DNA of 64,000 nt from Gymnogyps californianus (GCF_018139145.2 NC_059480.1:14384428-14448427); one strand, 5' to 3'. Positions 25,862 to 38,560 are shown, counted from the stretch's first letter. Translations and numbers: made by a program. Notes: a model not told the origin generated them from the letters alone.

Positions 25862-28118
25862 GCAACCTCGTGTTCAGGATTCAAACAATTGTTTGAGATC
25901 AGTTCATCAGCAGGGGGGAAGACATATGCAAGCATTTTAACATCATGTTGTCCAAGCCATTATTAAAATATTATAGCAAACAATGAGAATACAATAGGAA
26001 ACAAAGAGTGCAATACATAACATTTAGCAAAAATATTTCTAACCTGATATGTTTCTTTTGATCACTAAGCCTTCTGTTTACAAGTGAAATATTTTTTCTC
26101 ACCCACTCTTGATTAATGGCAAACGTGCAAATTGTCACTGGATGTGCATACAGAGTTCTCGGAAATCAGCCTGACTTTATAACTGAAGGCAGAAATCTGT
26201 GGAATTTTCTGTTTAATAGAGCTCTGTAGGATATATGAAGACTCTCATCAGTTATTTTACTCGAAATACTGGAATATTGCTTAGCGTGCTGGCCAAAATA
26301 CCGAATTACTCCAGGCAAGATATTTTACTGGTTATTTTCAGTGAGTCTAGACAGCTTTACAGCACTGCTTTTAAGAGAGTGTAATGTCCGAGTTAAAGGT
26401 CTTGCCTCTGCATTTCCCCATGCAGACAGAATACCTCTCACGTGAGTGGAAGATACAGGCCTCAGCTAAGGAAATATTTCAAAAGCTTCACCTTTTATTG
26501 TCCTGAGAATTTTATTGTGTTTGACGGAATTCAGTCAGTGGGGAGCATCTATACACATCTGCAGTCAAAACCAAAGCACCATCACTGAAACTGTTAAAAA
26601 TTCACTTATATAGCTTGAAGTTCCTGTGGATAAACACTATGAAAGACCAAATTTTTTAGAAGAGATCAGCAAATTCCTCTTTGGAAGCAGGTGCCTGCAT
26701 AATTGTCTCTGGTCTAGAAAACAGGCACCCTTGCAGGAGACATAAGCAAATGGAAAATCGCTCTGTCATTTTGAACTATGAGAACGGAGGACTTCTGCTC
26801 CATATTGTTTTACACAAGACTGCGTAAAACATATCTGCAGTTGATGAGATTTTCATCCTGCCTCTCAAAATCAGTTCAGCAATTCCTAACTCACCTCCCA
26901 TACTAGAACAACAAATGGCACTGTATGAAACACCCCTCATGCCTTCCTTCCTGGTCTCAAAACTTTCCTACCATACCTCCCTTCATGCGCAGTTTGCAGT
27001 TGTCTACTAGCTTCTTACAGTTCTATTTTTCACAAAGGTGGCCTAACAGAAGAAAGCACACAGCCACTAAAAATGTTATGCCCTGCACTTTGGCAACACG
27101 ACCAGACCACCCCAGTTAATATTTATATTACTGTAGAGTAAAAAATTCTTACCTTCGGGCCACTTCACCTCAGGTAGCAGACTGCTTCTCCCCTTACCTT
27201 ATCTTCTGGTCCTCACGAAAGGCCATCCTGTTGAGACTATCATGCACAGGAGTGCAGTTGACTGCTCTACAGCTGGCAAGTCTGTTTCCATAGCTCTGGC
27301 TGACATGGTATTTGGCTCTTCATTTTTGGGTAACTCAGGCTCTAAGAGGAAGGACATGCTATTCAGCGTAGAGGTTTTGGTTTAATAAGACAGCATTCAC
27401 ATTTGCTTTCTTGAAACCCAGAGCTGTGGCATATGATCATTTCCAGGTTTACAGATAGGCTGTAGTTATTGATGCACACACTTATAGTACCTAGACCCAT
27501 TACCAATCTTTACAATTATTTCTTTTTAAGTTTTACATTAGCATGCTCCAAGTACACAGTGCACTAGAAGATAAAAGGTCAGGTGGCCTTTTGGTCAGTG
27601 ATCCATCTCTCAACTCTGTTACATGACCAAAGTAAACAATTCAGTTGGAGAAGTATTGACCTGTTTTATTTTACATATAAATGTTGAGGGGAAAAGGAAA
27701 AGTTGATACAGAAATTAAGGCAACCAAGGTAAAAAACGCAGGAATAATTTGACGTACTCATCTGTATCTTAGTATGCAGTAAAACTAGGTAAAATGATAT
27801 AGATGGGAGAGATCTAATTCTCTCTCTTCTTCACAGCTCCAAAAACAAATAAATAGCAGGAGTGCTGAGCCAGATGGGTTTTTCCATTTCCTAAATTTTC
27901 TTGTGTCTTAACTCTACAGTACAGCAAGGGGCATATTCTCCTTTTGAAGCCCAGACCTAGCATTAACATTTACAGGAGTTATGCACACATCAAAAGAAAA
28001 ACCTATCTTAAGCAATTTATAAATCTGAATATTTTTTCTCTGACCAGTGCAATTGCAGGATTATCTATAGGAAAGTGCCAAAATTTCTCATGTTATTTCT
28101 GCTGCTGAATAACTGTAC

Positions 28119-28216
28119 GGGGGGGGGGGGGAGAGCCAAAATAAGAGAGACAGATAGATGGGAGTAGAAGGGGGGCAGAAAGGGGGAGAGGAAGAGAGAG
28201 AGAGAAACACCCCCCC
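28119..28216 (+). repeat. G13 run and polypurine block closed by C7
   Basis: A run of 13 G (28119-28131) opens a nearly pure purine stretch with GA-rich and G5-G6 clusters up to about 28206. It is closed by C7 (28210-28216). This combines G-quadruplex potential, triplex (H-DNA) potential of the purine strand, and a possible G13/C7 foldback. The two minus-strand frames here (75 and 82 codons) are low-complexity translations of it. Confidence 0.75.
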
Positions 28217-28918
28217 AGGTGTGAAAACTCTTTAAAACAGTTTCTATTCTTCTTGGTATGTTTTCCTTTAGCATTTTGGGGACCAAACCCATATTTGTTT
28301 ATATTTAGAACTGTTTGTAGAAGTGTTTCCCTTCCTGACAAGACCTTTTCTTAGCTTTTTGTCCACTTAAGGAATGTGTACATGGCACAAGTTCAAGATG
28401 TTTAAACCCTCTGCACATAATTCCATGAAGTACTCGTACTCCCTTCCATTTTTTCAGTGCCTTCTGATCCTACAAGTTAATGTATGTTCCCATCATTATT
28501 TTGTGATTAAAACCCCTTTATCTTTCACACATGCAAAAAAGGATTCCCTGGTCATACCTTCCCATCAGAGAGAGAGCTGATTAAAGGAGTCCCTTATTCA
28601 GTTCCATTCTATTCCTTTCCAGTTTAATCTCTTGGAGAAATAACTCCACTTCCTTTTCCTTGCTGATTCCCTTGACTATTTTTAATAGATTTTGCCCATA
28701 CATATTCTCTTTTATCTGATGCATAAATTTAAATTCAGCAAAAAAAGTAAACTTAAGCTCTTCCTTTAGAGAAGTAAGGTGGTTTTGTGACCTTTTAACA
28801 ACTTTCACTATAAAGTCATCATAAATTTGCTCTTGGCCATAGGGCCAAAAATCCCTGCTGAGAATCTCTTGGATCCCAGCCTTGGTTTCAGTGGAGAGTC
28901 AGTGAATCAGGGATGTTT

Positions 28919-28937
28919 AAAAAAAAAAAAAAAAAAA
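28919..28937 (+). repeat. Poly-A run (19)
   Basis: Nineteen A preceded by ordinary non-coding sequence; no retrocopy body recognised upstream. Confidence 0.85.
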
Positions 28938-29078
28938 TATTCTGGGCTCCAGAAATAGACACTTTGCAATGATACCATGTTTCTTTGGCAAACGCGCTGT
29001 CCTTGCTGCTATTCAAGACAAATCTTGCAAATCTGACACCATGATTATATGGGAGTTGTCAACTTATACTGCAAAGGA

Positions 29079-29110
29079 CCTTGGTCATCTTCTCTGTCTG
29101 TAAAATGCAC
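29079..29110 (+). repeat. Possible CORE-SINE (MIR-like) fragment
   Basis: TTCTCTGTCTGTAAAATGC preceded by CTTGGTCA resembles the 'CCTCATCTGTAAAATGGGG' block of MIR-type SINEs. Too short to be certain. Confidence 0.2.
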
Positions 29111-29904
29111 ATCTCAACAGCCCATGCTTATCAGAGATGCTACCGCCAGCTGGTGTTAGATCTTTATGTATTTGCAGTACTAAACCCCACAATTCCCCAC
29201 TCCATTTCTCATTATATTGTTTAGTCCCTCTAGAGGGCTTTATTTCACGAGTTGTAGAGTAAATTAACCCCAGCAAAGCATTGGCCTTACTGTGGCTGGA
29301 TTGATCTGGTCCCTTATTTACAGCTGTCTTGGGTACCTCTACATTCTCCTGGCATCTACAACATGGACCCTAATTTAGGCCACTGACTCAGGCAAGAGAT
29401 CTTTTCTATAACACAGCTTATCTGTCACCACTTGTTTTTAGAGAAAGGAGACGTGATGCATGGTCTTTTGAACAGTTTAGTACTGGAGATGTTTTCTGTA
29501 CCTGTTTCTGGTCGTGAAATATTACTCTTCCACCAAGCAGAAAATTAAGGCTGGCCAAGTAAACTTCCTCCAAAGTACAGCAAATGGGGTGTTTCCTCGA
29601 AATATGACTGATGTTCATGTGAGATTTGCTGCTCTCTTAAGAAATAGTGACAAAATATTAATCAGGCTGTCAGACAGAGAGCAAAAGCAGTGAGATATAC
29701 AGGGATGTGTTTGCATTACAAAATCACCATGCAAAAATATAAAGATTTCCTTGTCAAAACTTTGCAAAGCCAAGATAAGAAGCTAGTATATACAAGCCAA
29801 TTAATAAAACAAAATGACAAAAGTAGTAGTTGGCATATTAGTTGCTATTTGGGTGCTAGTGATCAGATCCTATGAAATAAAAAAGATTTTTAGATGTAAG
29901 CTAA

Positions 29905-30046
29905 AACATTTATTACAGGTGCTTAATCATGAAATCCGCTTAATCGGGACATTTCCCAGGGAACCAAATTAAGCCTAATGATACTTAATGGCAAGGACTG
30001 CTGCTTAATTGGGGTGGTAATTCCAGTTAATTGGGATTCCTGCAGG
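29905..30046. repeat. Cluster of GCTTAATYRGG motifs, possible old DNA transposon
   Basis: Within about 140 bases the sequence repeats variants of one motif: GCTTAATCATGAAATCC, GCTTAATCGGGACATTTCCC, GCTTAATTGGGGTGG and GTTAATTGGGATTCC, with AAGCCTAATGATACTTAATGG between them. Such multiple TTAATCGGGA-like arms recall the terminal and subterminal repeats of old pogo/Tigger-type DNA transposons. I could not define inverted ends or a target-site duplication, so the class is inference. Confidence 0.3.
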
Positions 30047-30583
30047 TGAGTAAATGGTACTCAAATAGAGATACTGTATCTGGCCTTCATGATGTTCTGA
30101 TATTGGTGGTGCTTTGTCTTCCCTAAAACAGCCTCTTCTGCTACTGGATCAGCAAAACAAAATTACTTCTGTGCTCCCATTTTGGTCCTTTCAAACATTG
30201 CTTAAAGTTACAATCACTCTCTCTGGGCTGGCAGTACAAGATGACTTCTTTGAAGTCTAGTGAATCCGGATTTATGGATTTATTTGCATTTCACCTGGAT
30301 TTTAGAAAGATCACACTCAACCTCTTGCCTGACCAAGGAGAAGCTTTTTAATAAGTCTTTGGACTTCATGGAGATGCCACAAAGATGTTTGAAAATTGTT
30401 GGTAGCAATTTCAACTGCAAAACAGCATGTCTTAATTAGAAAGGTTTCTGCACTGCCTTGTGAGAACAAATATTTTACTACTGAAAAATCCCTACTATAA
30501 ACCCTTTTTTCAATACTAAGAAAGGGAAAGACCTACACTCTCATGGCACACTTACTATTACTCGAGGTTTTATTTTAGTCCAT

Positions 30584-30599
30584 CACACACACACACACA
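30584..30599 (+). repeat. (CA)8 microsatellite
   Basis: Eight uninterrupted CA units followed by GAGACGCACAC. Confidence 0.85.
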
Positions 30600-33500
30600 G
30601 AGACGCACACTAAAATACTTGGATTTTTTAACCATTATTAAAATATGCTTAAATATTATTCAGGCTTTTACATAGCACCAGAGGCCCTGAAAATGAAAAC
30701 TGCTAATGGCAGTCAGCTAATTAGAAAGATATGTTTTCATCATTGCTTCTTGAGGTCCTTGCTGTTCTCAGGAGGACGTGGTACACAGCACTCTGCATGC
30801 TGCACCATCTCTTGCTTAGTTGGAAGACAGGCAAGTTGCCAGTTCTTGGGAGAGAGAGCTGTAGCTGCAGCGCCTGAAGCTACCTGGGGAGAGCCACTGC
30901 TCTCTGTAGGTTTCTAAAAGCACAGCAGAGTAGCCTAGCTCTGGAGCTACTGCCTCTCACAAATCCAAGATATGCCCCTCAAGTGCTGGGCTGTCTTGGG
31001 AATTTTTGGGAGAGAGGGAATCTTGGTTGCTGCAGCCCCTGCAAAGCTTAGGCTGGCACTGAGCCCTTATCCCCCAGCATGCAAGCTGGGCTGGCTGCTC
31101 ACCCCTGCGCAGCTCAGGGCTGCTGACTGGAAAGAGAAGATCCCGCCAGTCAGCTGAGAGAGGCAGCTGCAAGATTCAGGCTGCTGGACAACAGCATCCC
31201 CAGGTGAGTTCAGATCTAATTGGAGCCAGGAGATCCCCAGACAACAGACCTCACCTTCTGAAGTAGCACATCCAGCCACCTCTTTGTGAGCTTTAGGGGG
31301 GCTGCTGCAACCCAAGCAGTGCTGACATGCAAGAAGACAAGCTATTACTACAAGCTGGGACCCCTACAGCCCCCATTCCTCACCGAAATCAGGATGGTGC
31401 CTCCACCAGAAGCAGCTGCTCCTGGCTCCTGCTGAGATCAAAACCATACCTGATTTTTCCCCCTCCCACTTCAAGTAGCAGTTCATCGTCTCAAAATGTT
31501 TCACAACAGAAATGTTCTGAACAAAAAAGGAAACATTCTGAAAATTCTTGAGGGGGCTGATTTTTCTATAGCACAGTGTACCTGGCTGTAAGGAGTAGTG
31601 TGTTTCACTGCTCCAGTAGGTGAATGCCAGCAGTAGCTCTAGTTTGTACAGCTAGAGACTAGTGCCTCTGCACACACTTCTCTGAGCCTCCGTTGGTGTA
31701 CCCATTTAGTCCAAAAGCAACATGCAATACATGATTTTGATTCAGCTTTACAGTGGAGAGCTCCAGAGTGAGAAATCAGACTGAGAGAGTGAAATATTAG
31801 CCAATAAAAGCATCCAAGTCAGATTTTAGGGGTGCTGGGGTTTGTGTTCTCAGGCATTTATAAGCTGCAGATACATTTGAAGTTTCAACAATCAGCAGTT
31901 GCAAAAGGAAAATGAGAACAATAACTTCAGAATGAAAACAGTTTGATCTTTGTTGTGGAGCTGTTTAAGGTAAGTGCCATAGTTAAAATGCAACGAAATT
32001 CTCAGGTGAAGTACTACAAAAGATTTCACTTCAATTTTTCTCCCTCACACCACTTTCATTTTACTACAGATAAACTAAAATAACTGACAACTAAGTGATC
32101 GGGCCAAAATTATCAAGAATGTCTGTTGATCTACTGCTAATAACTCTTTCGCCAGTACAGTACATGAAATTTGTACTGTCATGATTAACCTAGTTTTTAA
32201 CTTATAACTGACCATGTGTATTGCATCAGATGAGTAAGAGTGTAGCTACAAAATAGTCAGCGTATATACTCAGAGAAAGCTAAGTGGAAGCCATTTTTCA
32301 CACTGATCTTACACTTGAAGTTACAGATTCCTCACAAAGCTTATCATAAAATATTCACAGAACTAGAAGAATATCAGTGTTACTAAATTATTCACAGTCA
32401 AATGTTAACTCAAAGTAGCAGCTTCTTCTCTTCTTCAGAGCACCCACATACAGAAAATCACTCGCTGTGTAAAGCGAAGATCCATCCTACACGTGGGACT
32501 ACCTTTGATGCAGCATTTGACCAACAATATTGCCCTACCTTTCCTCTGTATTGGTGGAAATCAGAAGTTTGCAGTTAAGTATGTCCTTGGAGGAAGAATA
32601 GCAGCAGTACAGAAAACATCATTAAACGACTAAAACAGTGGAAACAGAACTATTTTTCCATTTGAAATTCCAGTTCAAAATTTTTAACTGTTTTCTACTG
32701 GTTCATGTATGCTGCCAGTTCCAAAACAAAGAAAGGTGATCAGGATTACTTATCCTCAAGAAACACTACTCTAGCGACAAGAACTCGCACAGACTGCCAA
32801 AACCCACCAGGAATTAGCTGAGGGATTTTAACGGACTCTACAGCAATTTTCACTGTGTAAGGGGAAGAAATGGAATGAGTTTAAATAAGTAAAATGTAAA
32901 TTAATAATCATTGTCATCATGAAAAGAGTTGAAATGTCAGAAAAAAATTTTGGTGAGAGAAGATTAATGAGGACACCAAAAGAAAAAGGAGAAAAAGGAA
33001 AGTAAACAATGATTAGAAAAGTCAAGATTGTTAGTGTTAGAAATTAGTTATTGCAATGAAATACAAGGGCTCAAAAATGATTGAGTCAGCAGGTGATCAA
33101 AAACATAAATGAATATTAAAATAATGAAGGACAATAAGTCAAGGTGAACTAACTGAAAATCAAGCCAGAATGAGTTTAAGGAATTAGTGATGAACAAAAA
33201 AGGACAGCTCCTCAGCAGGTATAAATCCACCAGAGCTATGCTGATTTAGATCAGCTAAAGAGGTGCCTATGTGCAGTCACTAAATACAGAAGAAAACCAA
33301 CCTTTCGCTCCTGGATCCTAACTGGAAGAAAGAAGAGGTGGCAGTCACCAAGATTAATTTCTGCCAGGAGTATAGCATGTTAAAACTTTTCAGACAAATA
33401 ATTTATTCACCCAGAAATGCAGTCAGAGGTCTGACGTAACTATCTGCAAACTTGGACCTATTCACCAGGCAGCACTGATGAAAAAAATTAAATCCAGAAT

Positions 33501-34840
33501 GCACGCAACTCTGAAACATTTTGTTTCAATGTTTTTGAAAGCATTATTAGAGTTTTTCATACAAAGTATTTTAAACTGACAAAAATTAATAACTGAAAAG
33601 ATGTTAAAAATCCATTTCAGGTTGGAAAAATGTTTCACTTGACCTAAAATAATTTGGGGTGGTTCATTTTGTTCAGAAAATTGAAAATCCATTCTTTTCA
33701 CAGCTCTGTATCTCAGACCATTTATGGAGACTCTGATATTCACTCTAATCTCAGAAGCATCTAAAATACAATCAAAAACTATATATTTCCAGTGTGTACA
33801 AATGATTACCCTTTAAATAATGCAATATTCATAAACAGAAAACCGTACTCCAAATTCAACTGAGAACAAAAAGATCTGTATTTATGTTTAGGAACATAAG
33901 TTCTTAAATGAATGAAAGATTCTATGACATGAGCCATGGATAAACTTCACATGCGATACCTCTACATGTGTAGACGGAGATACTTAGCAATGCAGGTAAA
34001 ATAATTCCTGAAGAATATTTTGCAAAATATAAAGCACAAAATTGACACAATATTAGTTATAAATGGCCCATTTTTGAATGTATTACTCACACCATAGCAT
34101 AAAATAATTCAGTTAAGGAATATCTTCTCTAATTGGCAACACTAGCAGAGTAGCACACTTCATTTCATTTAAAGGCTTCACACAGGAAAGTAAGGGAATT
34201 AAAGCTAGCCATGAGTTTCCATATATGCTTACCTAAAGACTTTGACCAGCCTCTCCAAAACACACGAATAAAAGAATTACCTGACACAGGGCAAGCATAA
34301 GATCCTAAACTGTTGTTCCCTTACAGTCCCAAGCATAAAGCTGAGCGAAAGACACATCTGGCCACAGAAAGGAGCTTTAGACAGTACAGAAATGGTGTGA
34401 GAAGAAAAATACAGACACTAGCTATCCTGGGAGGAAGAGGCTAGTACCTTAAGGACCTCTGTGCTCAGCAGAGAATGTGAGACAAGTGTATCTTCTGTGT
34501 TATAGACACACACGAGAAACCACAGCATTTCTTTCCCTTTTCAGGCCTCCTGGTATACATCATGAGCAACACCACTGAAACCAATAGCTGTAGATCCGTA
34601 TGAAACCTGGTGTGACTCAATAGAGGATTTGCCTCCAGTCCCTGACAGCAAGAATCAAGCTCTTCTCTCACATTAATGAAGTTCTCAGCTACCACCTGAT
34701 ACAGTCATACTTAATTTTGCCATCTCCTCAGTAAGTGTGCCAGGTTGTTTTAACAGATACTGCAACATCTACAGCTCAAACTTTGCCTTGACTCTGTCAC
34801 AGCCCAAAGGAAAATGCGTCCCAACAGAGAAGCTAAAGAG

Positions 34841-34905
34841 GGGAATCAGCAAACCTAGACTCTCTTCTCACCACTGACTTTACTGCGTGTTCCTGTACTT
34901 GCAAC
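34841..34905 (+). repeat. CORE-SINE (MIR-like) relic
   Basis: GGGAATCAGCAAACCTAGAC, TCTCTTCTCACCACTGACTT and TACTGCGTG follow the order of the conserved core of MIR-type SINEs ('GGAATCAGGAGACCTGGGTTCT...CCACTGACTTGCTGTGTGACC'). The expected 'CTTGGGCAAGTCA' block is not recognisable after it. An old, truncated copy is the best explanation. Confidence 0.4.
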
Positions 34906-37085
34906 ACTGATATATCATGTTTTGTTTTACAAAAGAAAATTCATTAAATGCTTATAAAGAATACTGGGTTTCTCAGAGGGAAATCGTTACCAACATTCAA
35001 TATTATTAGAAATAGCATGCGGAATAAGCTAAAGCAATATATCTCAATTTAAGTCAATACAAACATTTTTGTATCATCTCCCCAGCATAATCTTCCTGCT
35101 AACTGCTGGTAAATGGCTGCTTTCTAAGACTGGTTTAAAAAATTGTTTGCACAATCAGAACTGCATCATGTGCATTTTAAACAAGAGTAGAGCCAGAAGC
35201 TAACTCTAATTCCATCCTCCCCTGCCTCACCCAGTGAAGTCCACAGTAATGTGCATTTTCAATTACTCTCCATTCAAAATTCAACAATTCAACAAACTGT
35301 CGTATTAGCAACAATTGTGGCTCGTTGGCAAAACCTAACACTATTATTACACAGAAAGTGACAGCACAAAAATAGTGTCATTTCTCATTGAAAGAAATGT
35401 TCTTGCAGAGCTCCATCCAGCAGCAATGGATGGCACAATTTAGGCTACATGGTTTCTAAGCAGAGTAGGGTCATTTAAATATCATTTTCAAGCAATCACT
35501 CGCTCTGCCCCAGAACATACAGTAGCATCCAATATCTAATAAATATCCTGAAACATTCTACATACTGTATCTCAGAACAACATTAAAACAAACTTCTATT
35601 TGTCTCTTCAAACATTGAATACTTTAATGTTATGATAAACCAGACTGAACTAGAATTAATAACTATCAGGTGCAGAATATTATTATACTAATTCATAAAG
35701 CACAATTCACATTTTCTACTATGATGAATTATCTTGCTAATGAGGGCTGAAATACAATAGAGCAGCTAATAGACAGACTCTTTTAACTCATGTAATATAA
35801 GTTACTTCATACTCAGTTACTTAGTTTAATCAGGTAAAGTATTATTGTATTACATTTTCAAGTTCCTTGGGGAGATAGCGTCTCTTTTGATGGAAAGCAA
35901 GGTTACTTGGGAATAACAGGTCATCTTCATCAACTGAGGATGTCACCTAAATTATCTCACGATTTCTACAGGTTTCGGAACATACCAAGCAATTACTAAC
36001 AGCCAGCTGATGGGTGGTAACTTGCAGCCTCACTACCTACACAGTCACTGCATCTAACTCCACAATAAATAGAACGTAATTTGAGATAATTTATTTCCTA
36101 AAAAGAAGAGGCTTAAGTTGTCTCAGATATACTCTATCCATATGGGCAGTAACCACAGAAGTGCTGCTCCCCCATTTCTTGTTTATGTGGCCATACTGTG
36201 GGTCCCTCCATTGTATTCAAAATGGGAACAATACAGGGAAAAGATTGGCCAGAATCTCATAAAGATGCATTCCCTCTCTTAAGCTTCAGGAAAGGCAAAA
36301 CCACCACCCTGGGAACAGGAAAAAATACCACGTGAGTATAGTATCACATATGATCAAAATGTGAAGTTCTGCTTCAGAACTGTGTGAAATGTTTGCAACA
36401 GAACATGATGAAACTATTCAATATATGATTGACTTCATGTGATGTTATAAATTTGCACATGGAAGGACTACTAGAATTAATGAAACTCAATTGAATAATA
36501 GCCAGGGTGCACTTTTGTACACGTTACAGCACAGCTCAGTTCCTAAATCTGAGAAGCTTGATTATATTTTTCAATTTTCTTGAACCCCAACCTCAAAGCT
36601 ATACTGCTGTCCAGTGAAAGACACTTAGGGAAATGTTTGCAACAAGCCTAACAAATTAAAACCACAGTGCTCTGCACAGCTCTTTTCTGCTAATGCAGTC
36701 CCAGTCACATATGGTGCTCCTTTTATCCTAAAACAAAGATAAATTCATATGCGAGAACAAAGAGATATCCATGTCATTTGGTGTTATTTTACAAAAGAGA
36801 AAAAAAATTAAAAAAAATTCTGGTTTTCCCATGTCAGCAATCAGAGCTTTAAATCCATGAAAGGAGATTTGCATTCATTATTTAACCACAAGGCAAGACA
36901 ACATTTTAGAAAGCATCCAAGATTGACTAAACTTCCCCTTGGGTCTCCTTTCAGACATATCTTCTGCAACCCCTCACACTACAAACATTCCGCTAGAAAA
37001 ATGCATCTGCCAGGTTTTAAGATCTCTGCAATGCACCTTATTAGCATATTATTTTCCTAGCCCACCCCCAATCAATAATACTTAC

Positions 37086-37140
37086 CTTTCTGTTACAGCA
37101 TTTGATAGTTCTTAATCCATCCTGCAGTATCTCACTCAGC
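37086..37140 (-). other. Candidate exon, unidentified (minus strand)
   Basis: Minus-strand acceptor CCAGAGCTGCAG, 55 bases, then the donor GTAAGT after CAGAAAG. With a one-base start (G) the frame reads L-S-E-I-L-Q-D-G-L-R-T-I-K-C-C-N-R-K, open to the donor (phase 1 to phase 0). The acceptor tract is only moderately pyrimidine-rich. A second AG inside (ATACTGCAG) would give a shorter version. Joining to 51210-51286 would keep the frame. Product not recognised. Confidence 0.22.
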
Positions 37141-37329
37141 CTGCAGCTCTGGATATGTCCTGATTTTAGAGCTTGTCATCCCCAAACATACCTCAGATAA
37201 TTGTTTGATTCTCCTCCTAAATCCACCAGCGATTTTGGAAACTTGCATTACAAATAAAATTATTAATTTCTTTACCTTCAAAACTGCTGTTATTAATTAT
37301 TACCATGGAAAATGTTATTTAGTGACTTA

Positions 37330-37402
37330 GGGCCTGATCCTGTTCCCACTGAGCTCAATTGCAGGACTCCCATTGCCTTCAGAGGAGGTAGGATCAGGTT
37401 TT
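37330..37402. repeat. Short palindromic interspersed repeat (old MITE-like relic)
   Basis: The element starts GGGCCTGATCCTG and ends AGGATCAGGTTT, so its ends are inverted repeats (CCTGATCCT against AGGATCAGG, perfect over nine bases). The arms continue inwards imperfectly (CCCACTGAGCTCAATTG against the complement of CCATTGCCTTCAGAGG). I recognise this layout as a short palindromic repeat that is very common in turtles and crocodilians and survives as relics in birds. I do not know its family name with confidence. It carries no coding capacity. Confidence 0.6.
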
Positions 37403-37959
37403 AACTTCCAAAGGCTTAAATACATCATTAGTAGAGTTTGAATGGACTTTACAACATGATTTTGCTTAACTCAGACATCCTGTAAGAGATCAGCACATTC
37501 AAATGTTGAACTCTGACGCTGAGAAACTGAACATCGGGAGAAAGCTGGACGTTATTTTACTTCTGCATTCTGTGGTGTGTGTCAGTGATTGCAACTGCTG
37601 CAGCGAGTGCTAGAAATAAAACTGCTGCAGGTAACTCCTGGTGCACAGTCTGGTGCTGGGCAGAATTTCTCATAAACACAGCAGGATGACCTGCTAATCT
37701 AAGAATGCAGAAGGAAATGGGGTGGTGGGGCAGATATTTTTGGCATTATGTGGGTCAGGAGCAAGACTCTAAATCCCTTCTTAAACTTTTGCTTGTTCTG
37801 CAGAAACCACCATAAGCAAGCCACTACAATAAAAATGGTATTATTCCAGCACCAAATAAAGAGGAAAAAGCCTCATATACAGACATTCAGGGCATATTAT
37901 AATTGACCTTTGCAGCATGAAGATTTAAGTCCCGTTCTGGGAAATCATTACTCACATGC

Positions 37960-38230
37960 TTGATCAACTGTGTGCACCTCTGTGCGCCACTGACTTCAAT
38001 TGGACTGGCTTCACGTGTGAAGCTAGGTATATGTATAATTATGTTTAGGATTATCACTTCAACTGTAAGCTCCCTGGGCTGGGCTATGTCTACATCATTA
38101 TCCATTACTAAGCAGAGTCTGTAGTAGCAGGCAATGCTGTGATAATTGTGTGCCGAATTATACAGCTCACAATAAGCAAAACAGAGCACTTGGGTTCTGT
38201 TCACATATTATTATTGTTGTGATTATTTTT
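37960..38230 (+). repeat. Old amniote interspersed repeat (SINE-like relic)
   Basis: The segment runs in order through CTGACTTCAATTGGACTGGC, CACGTGTGAAGCTAGGTATA, CAACTGTAAGCTCCCTGGGC and ends in an AT-rich TATTATTATTG tract. I recognise this order from an old repeat frequent in reptile genomes, in which a GACTTCAATGGGACTACTCAC block is followed by an ATTGTAAGCTCTTTGGGGCA block and an (AATAAT)-like tail. The copy is heavily diverged. The minus-strand frame of 105 codons at 37887-38204 falls on it and is not regarded as a gene. Exact ends and family name are uncertain. Confidence 0.5.
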
Positions 38231-38393
38231 AAACTATAAGCACCTCCCACACCAAGTGATGCAACTGCTTAAATTCACCTCTGGGCAAAACATGTGTGAC
38301 TATTTACTTTACAGATCTATTTCATATGGTTTGAATTATGTCTGGTGGCTGCACATTTAGACTCCAATTTGGCAATCAGAGCCACATGTGTTG

Positions 38394-38520
38394 ACATGTA
38401 AATTTACACAGACTTAAGCCAGAATCTGCTTTTTTGACAAAACCTAACATCTGATCCCCTTTCTCAGAAACATCAATACAAGTAAAACCCTGTTGACTTC
38501 AGTGGCAACTACCTAAAACT
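38394..38520. repeat. Relic of the TTGACTTCARTGG repeat family
   Basis: The sequence AATTTACACAGACTTAAGCC followed by AGAATCTGC, and then TTGACTTCAGTGGCAACT at 38492-38509, resembles pieces of the same old reptile/bird repeat group as its neighbours at 37.3 and 38.0 kb. It is too diverged to place ends or orientation firmly. Confidence 0.4.
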
Positions 38521-38560
38521 TATACCACTTAGAGACAGCTACCGGCATTACAGAATGTCA

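Larger units (their letters stand above)
20507..29904. other. No gene seen: non-coding with two exon candidates
   Basis: 22.9-23.4 kb is pyrimidine-rich and gives two Leu/Pro/Ser-rich plus-strand frames. 23807-24262 holds a 151-codon minus-strand frame, His/Pro/Cys-rich, without a family match. Neither is supported as a gene. The remaining sequence holds homopolymers and the purine block at 28.1 kb. Confidence 0.6.
30047..37085. other. No gene seen: includes a GC-richer segment near 31 kb
   Basis: 30.7-31.5 kb is GC-richer than its surroundings and keeps several overlapping frames (61-90 codons) open on both strands. It contains a perfect donor consensus CAG/GTGAGT (intron start at 31203). 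CpG is sparse, so it is not a CpG island. A second perfect donor, AAG/GTAAGT, lies at 31970. From 32 to 37 kb I see only AT-rich non-coding DNA and the MIR-like relic. Confidence 0.55.

Noticed and set aside
28065..28341. Pro/Ser/Leu-rich minus-strand frames of 75 and 82 codons
   Set aside because: Low-complexity translations of the polypurine block and G13 run.
31931..31969. Possible 39-base plus-strand exon before AAG/GTAAGT at 31970
   Set aside because: The 13 codons are open, but the acceptor tract is purine-rich and unlikely to work.
37887..38204. Minus-strand 105-codon frame
   Set aside because: Falls on an old interspersed repeat; no protein-like motif.
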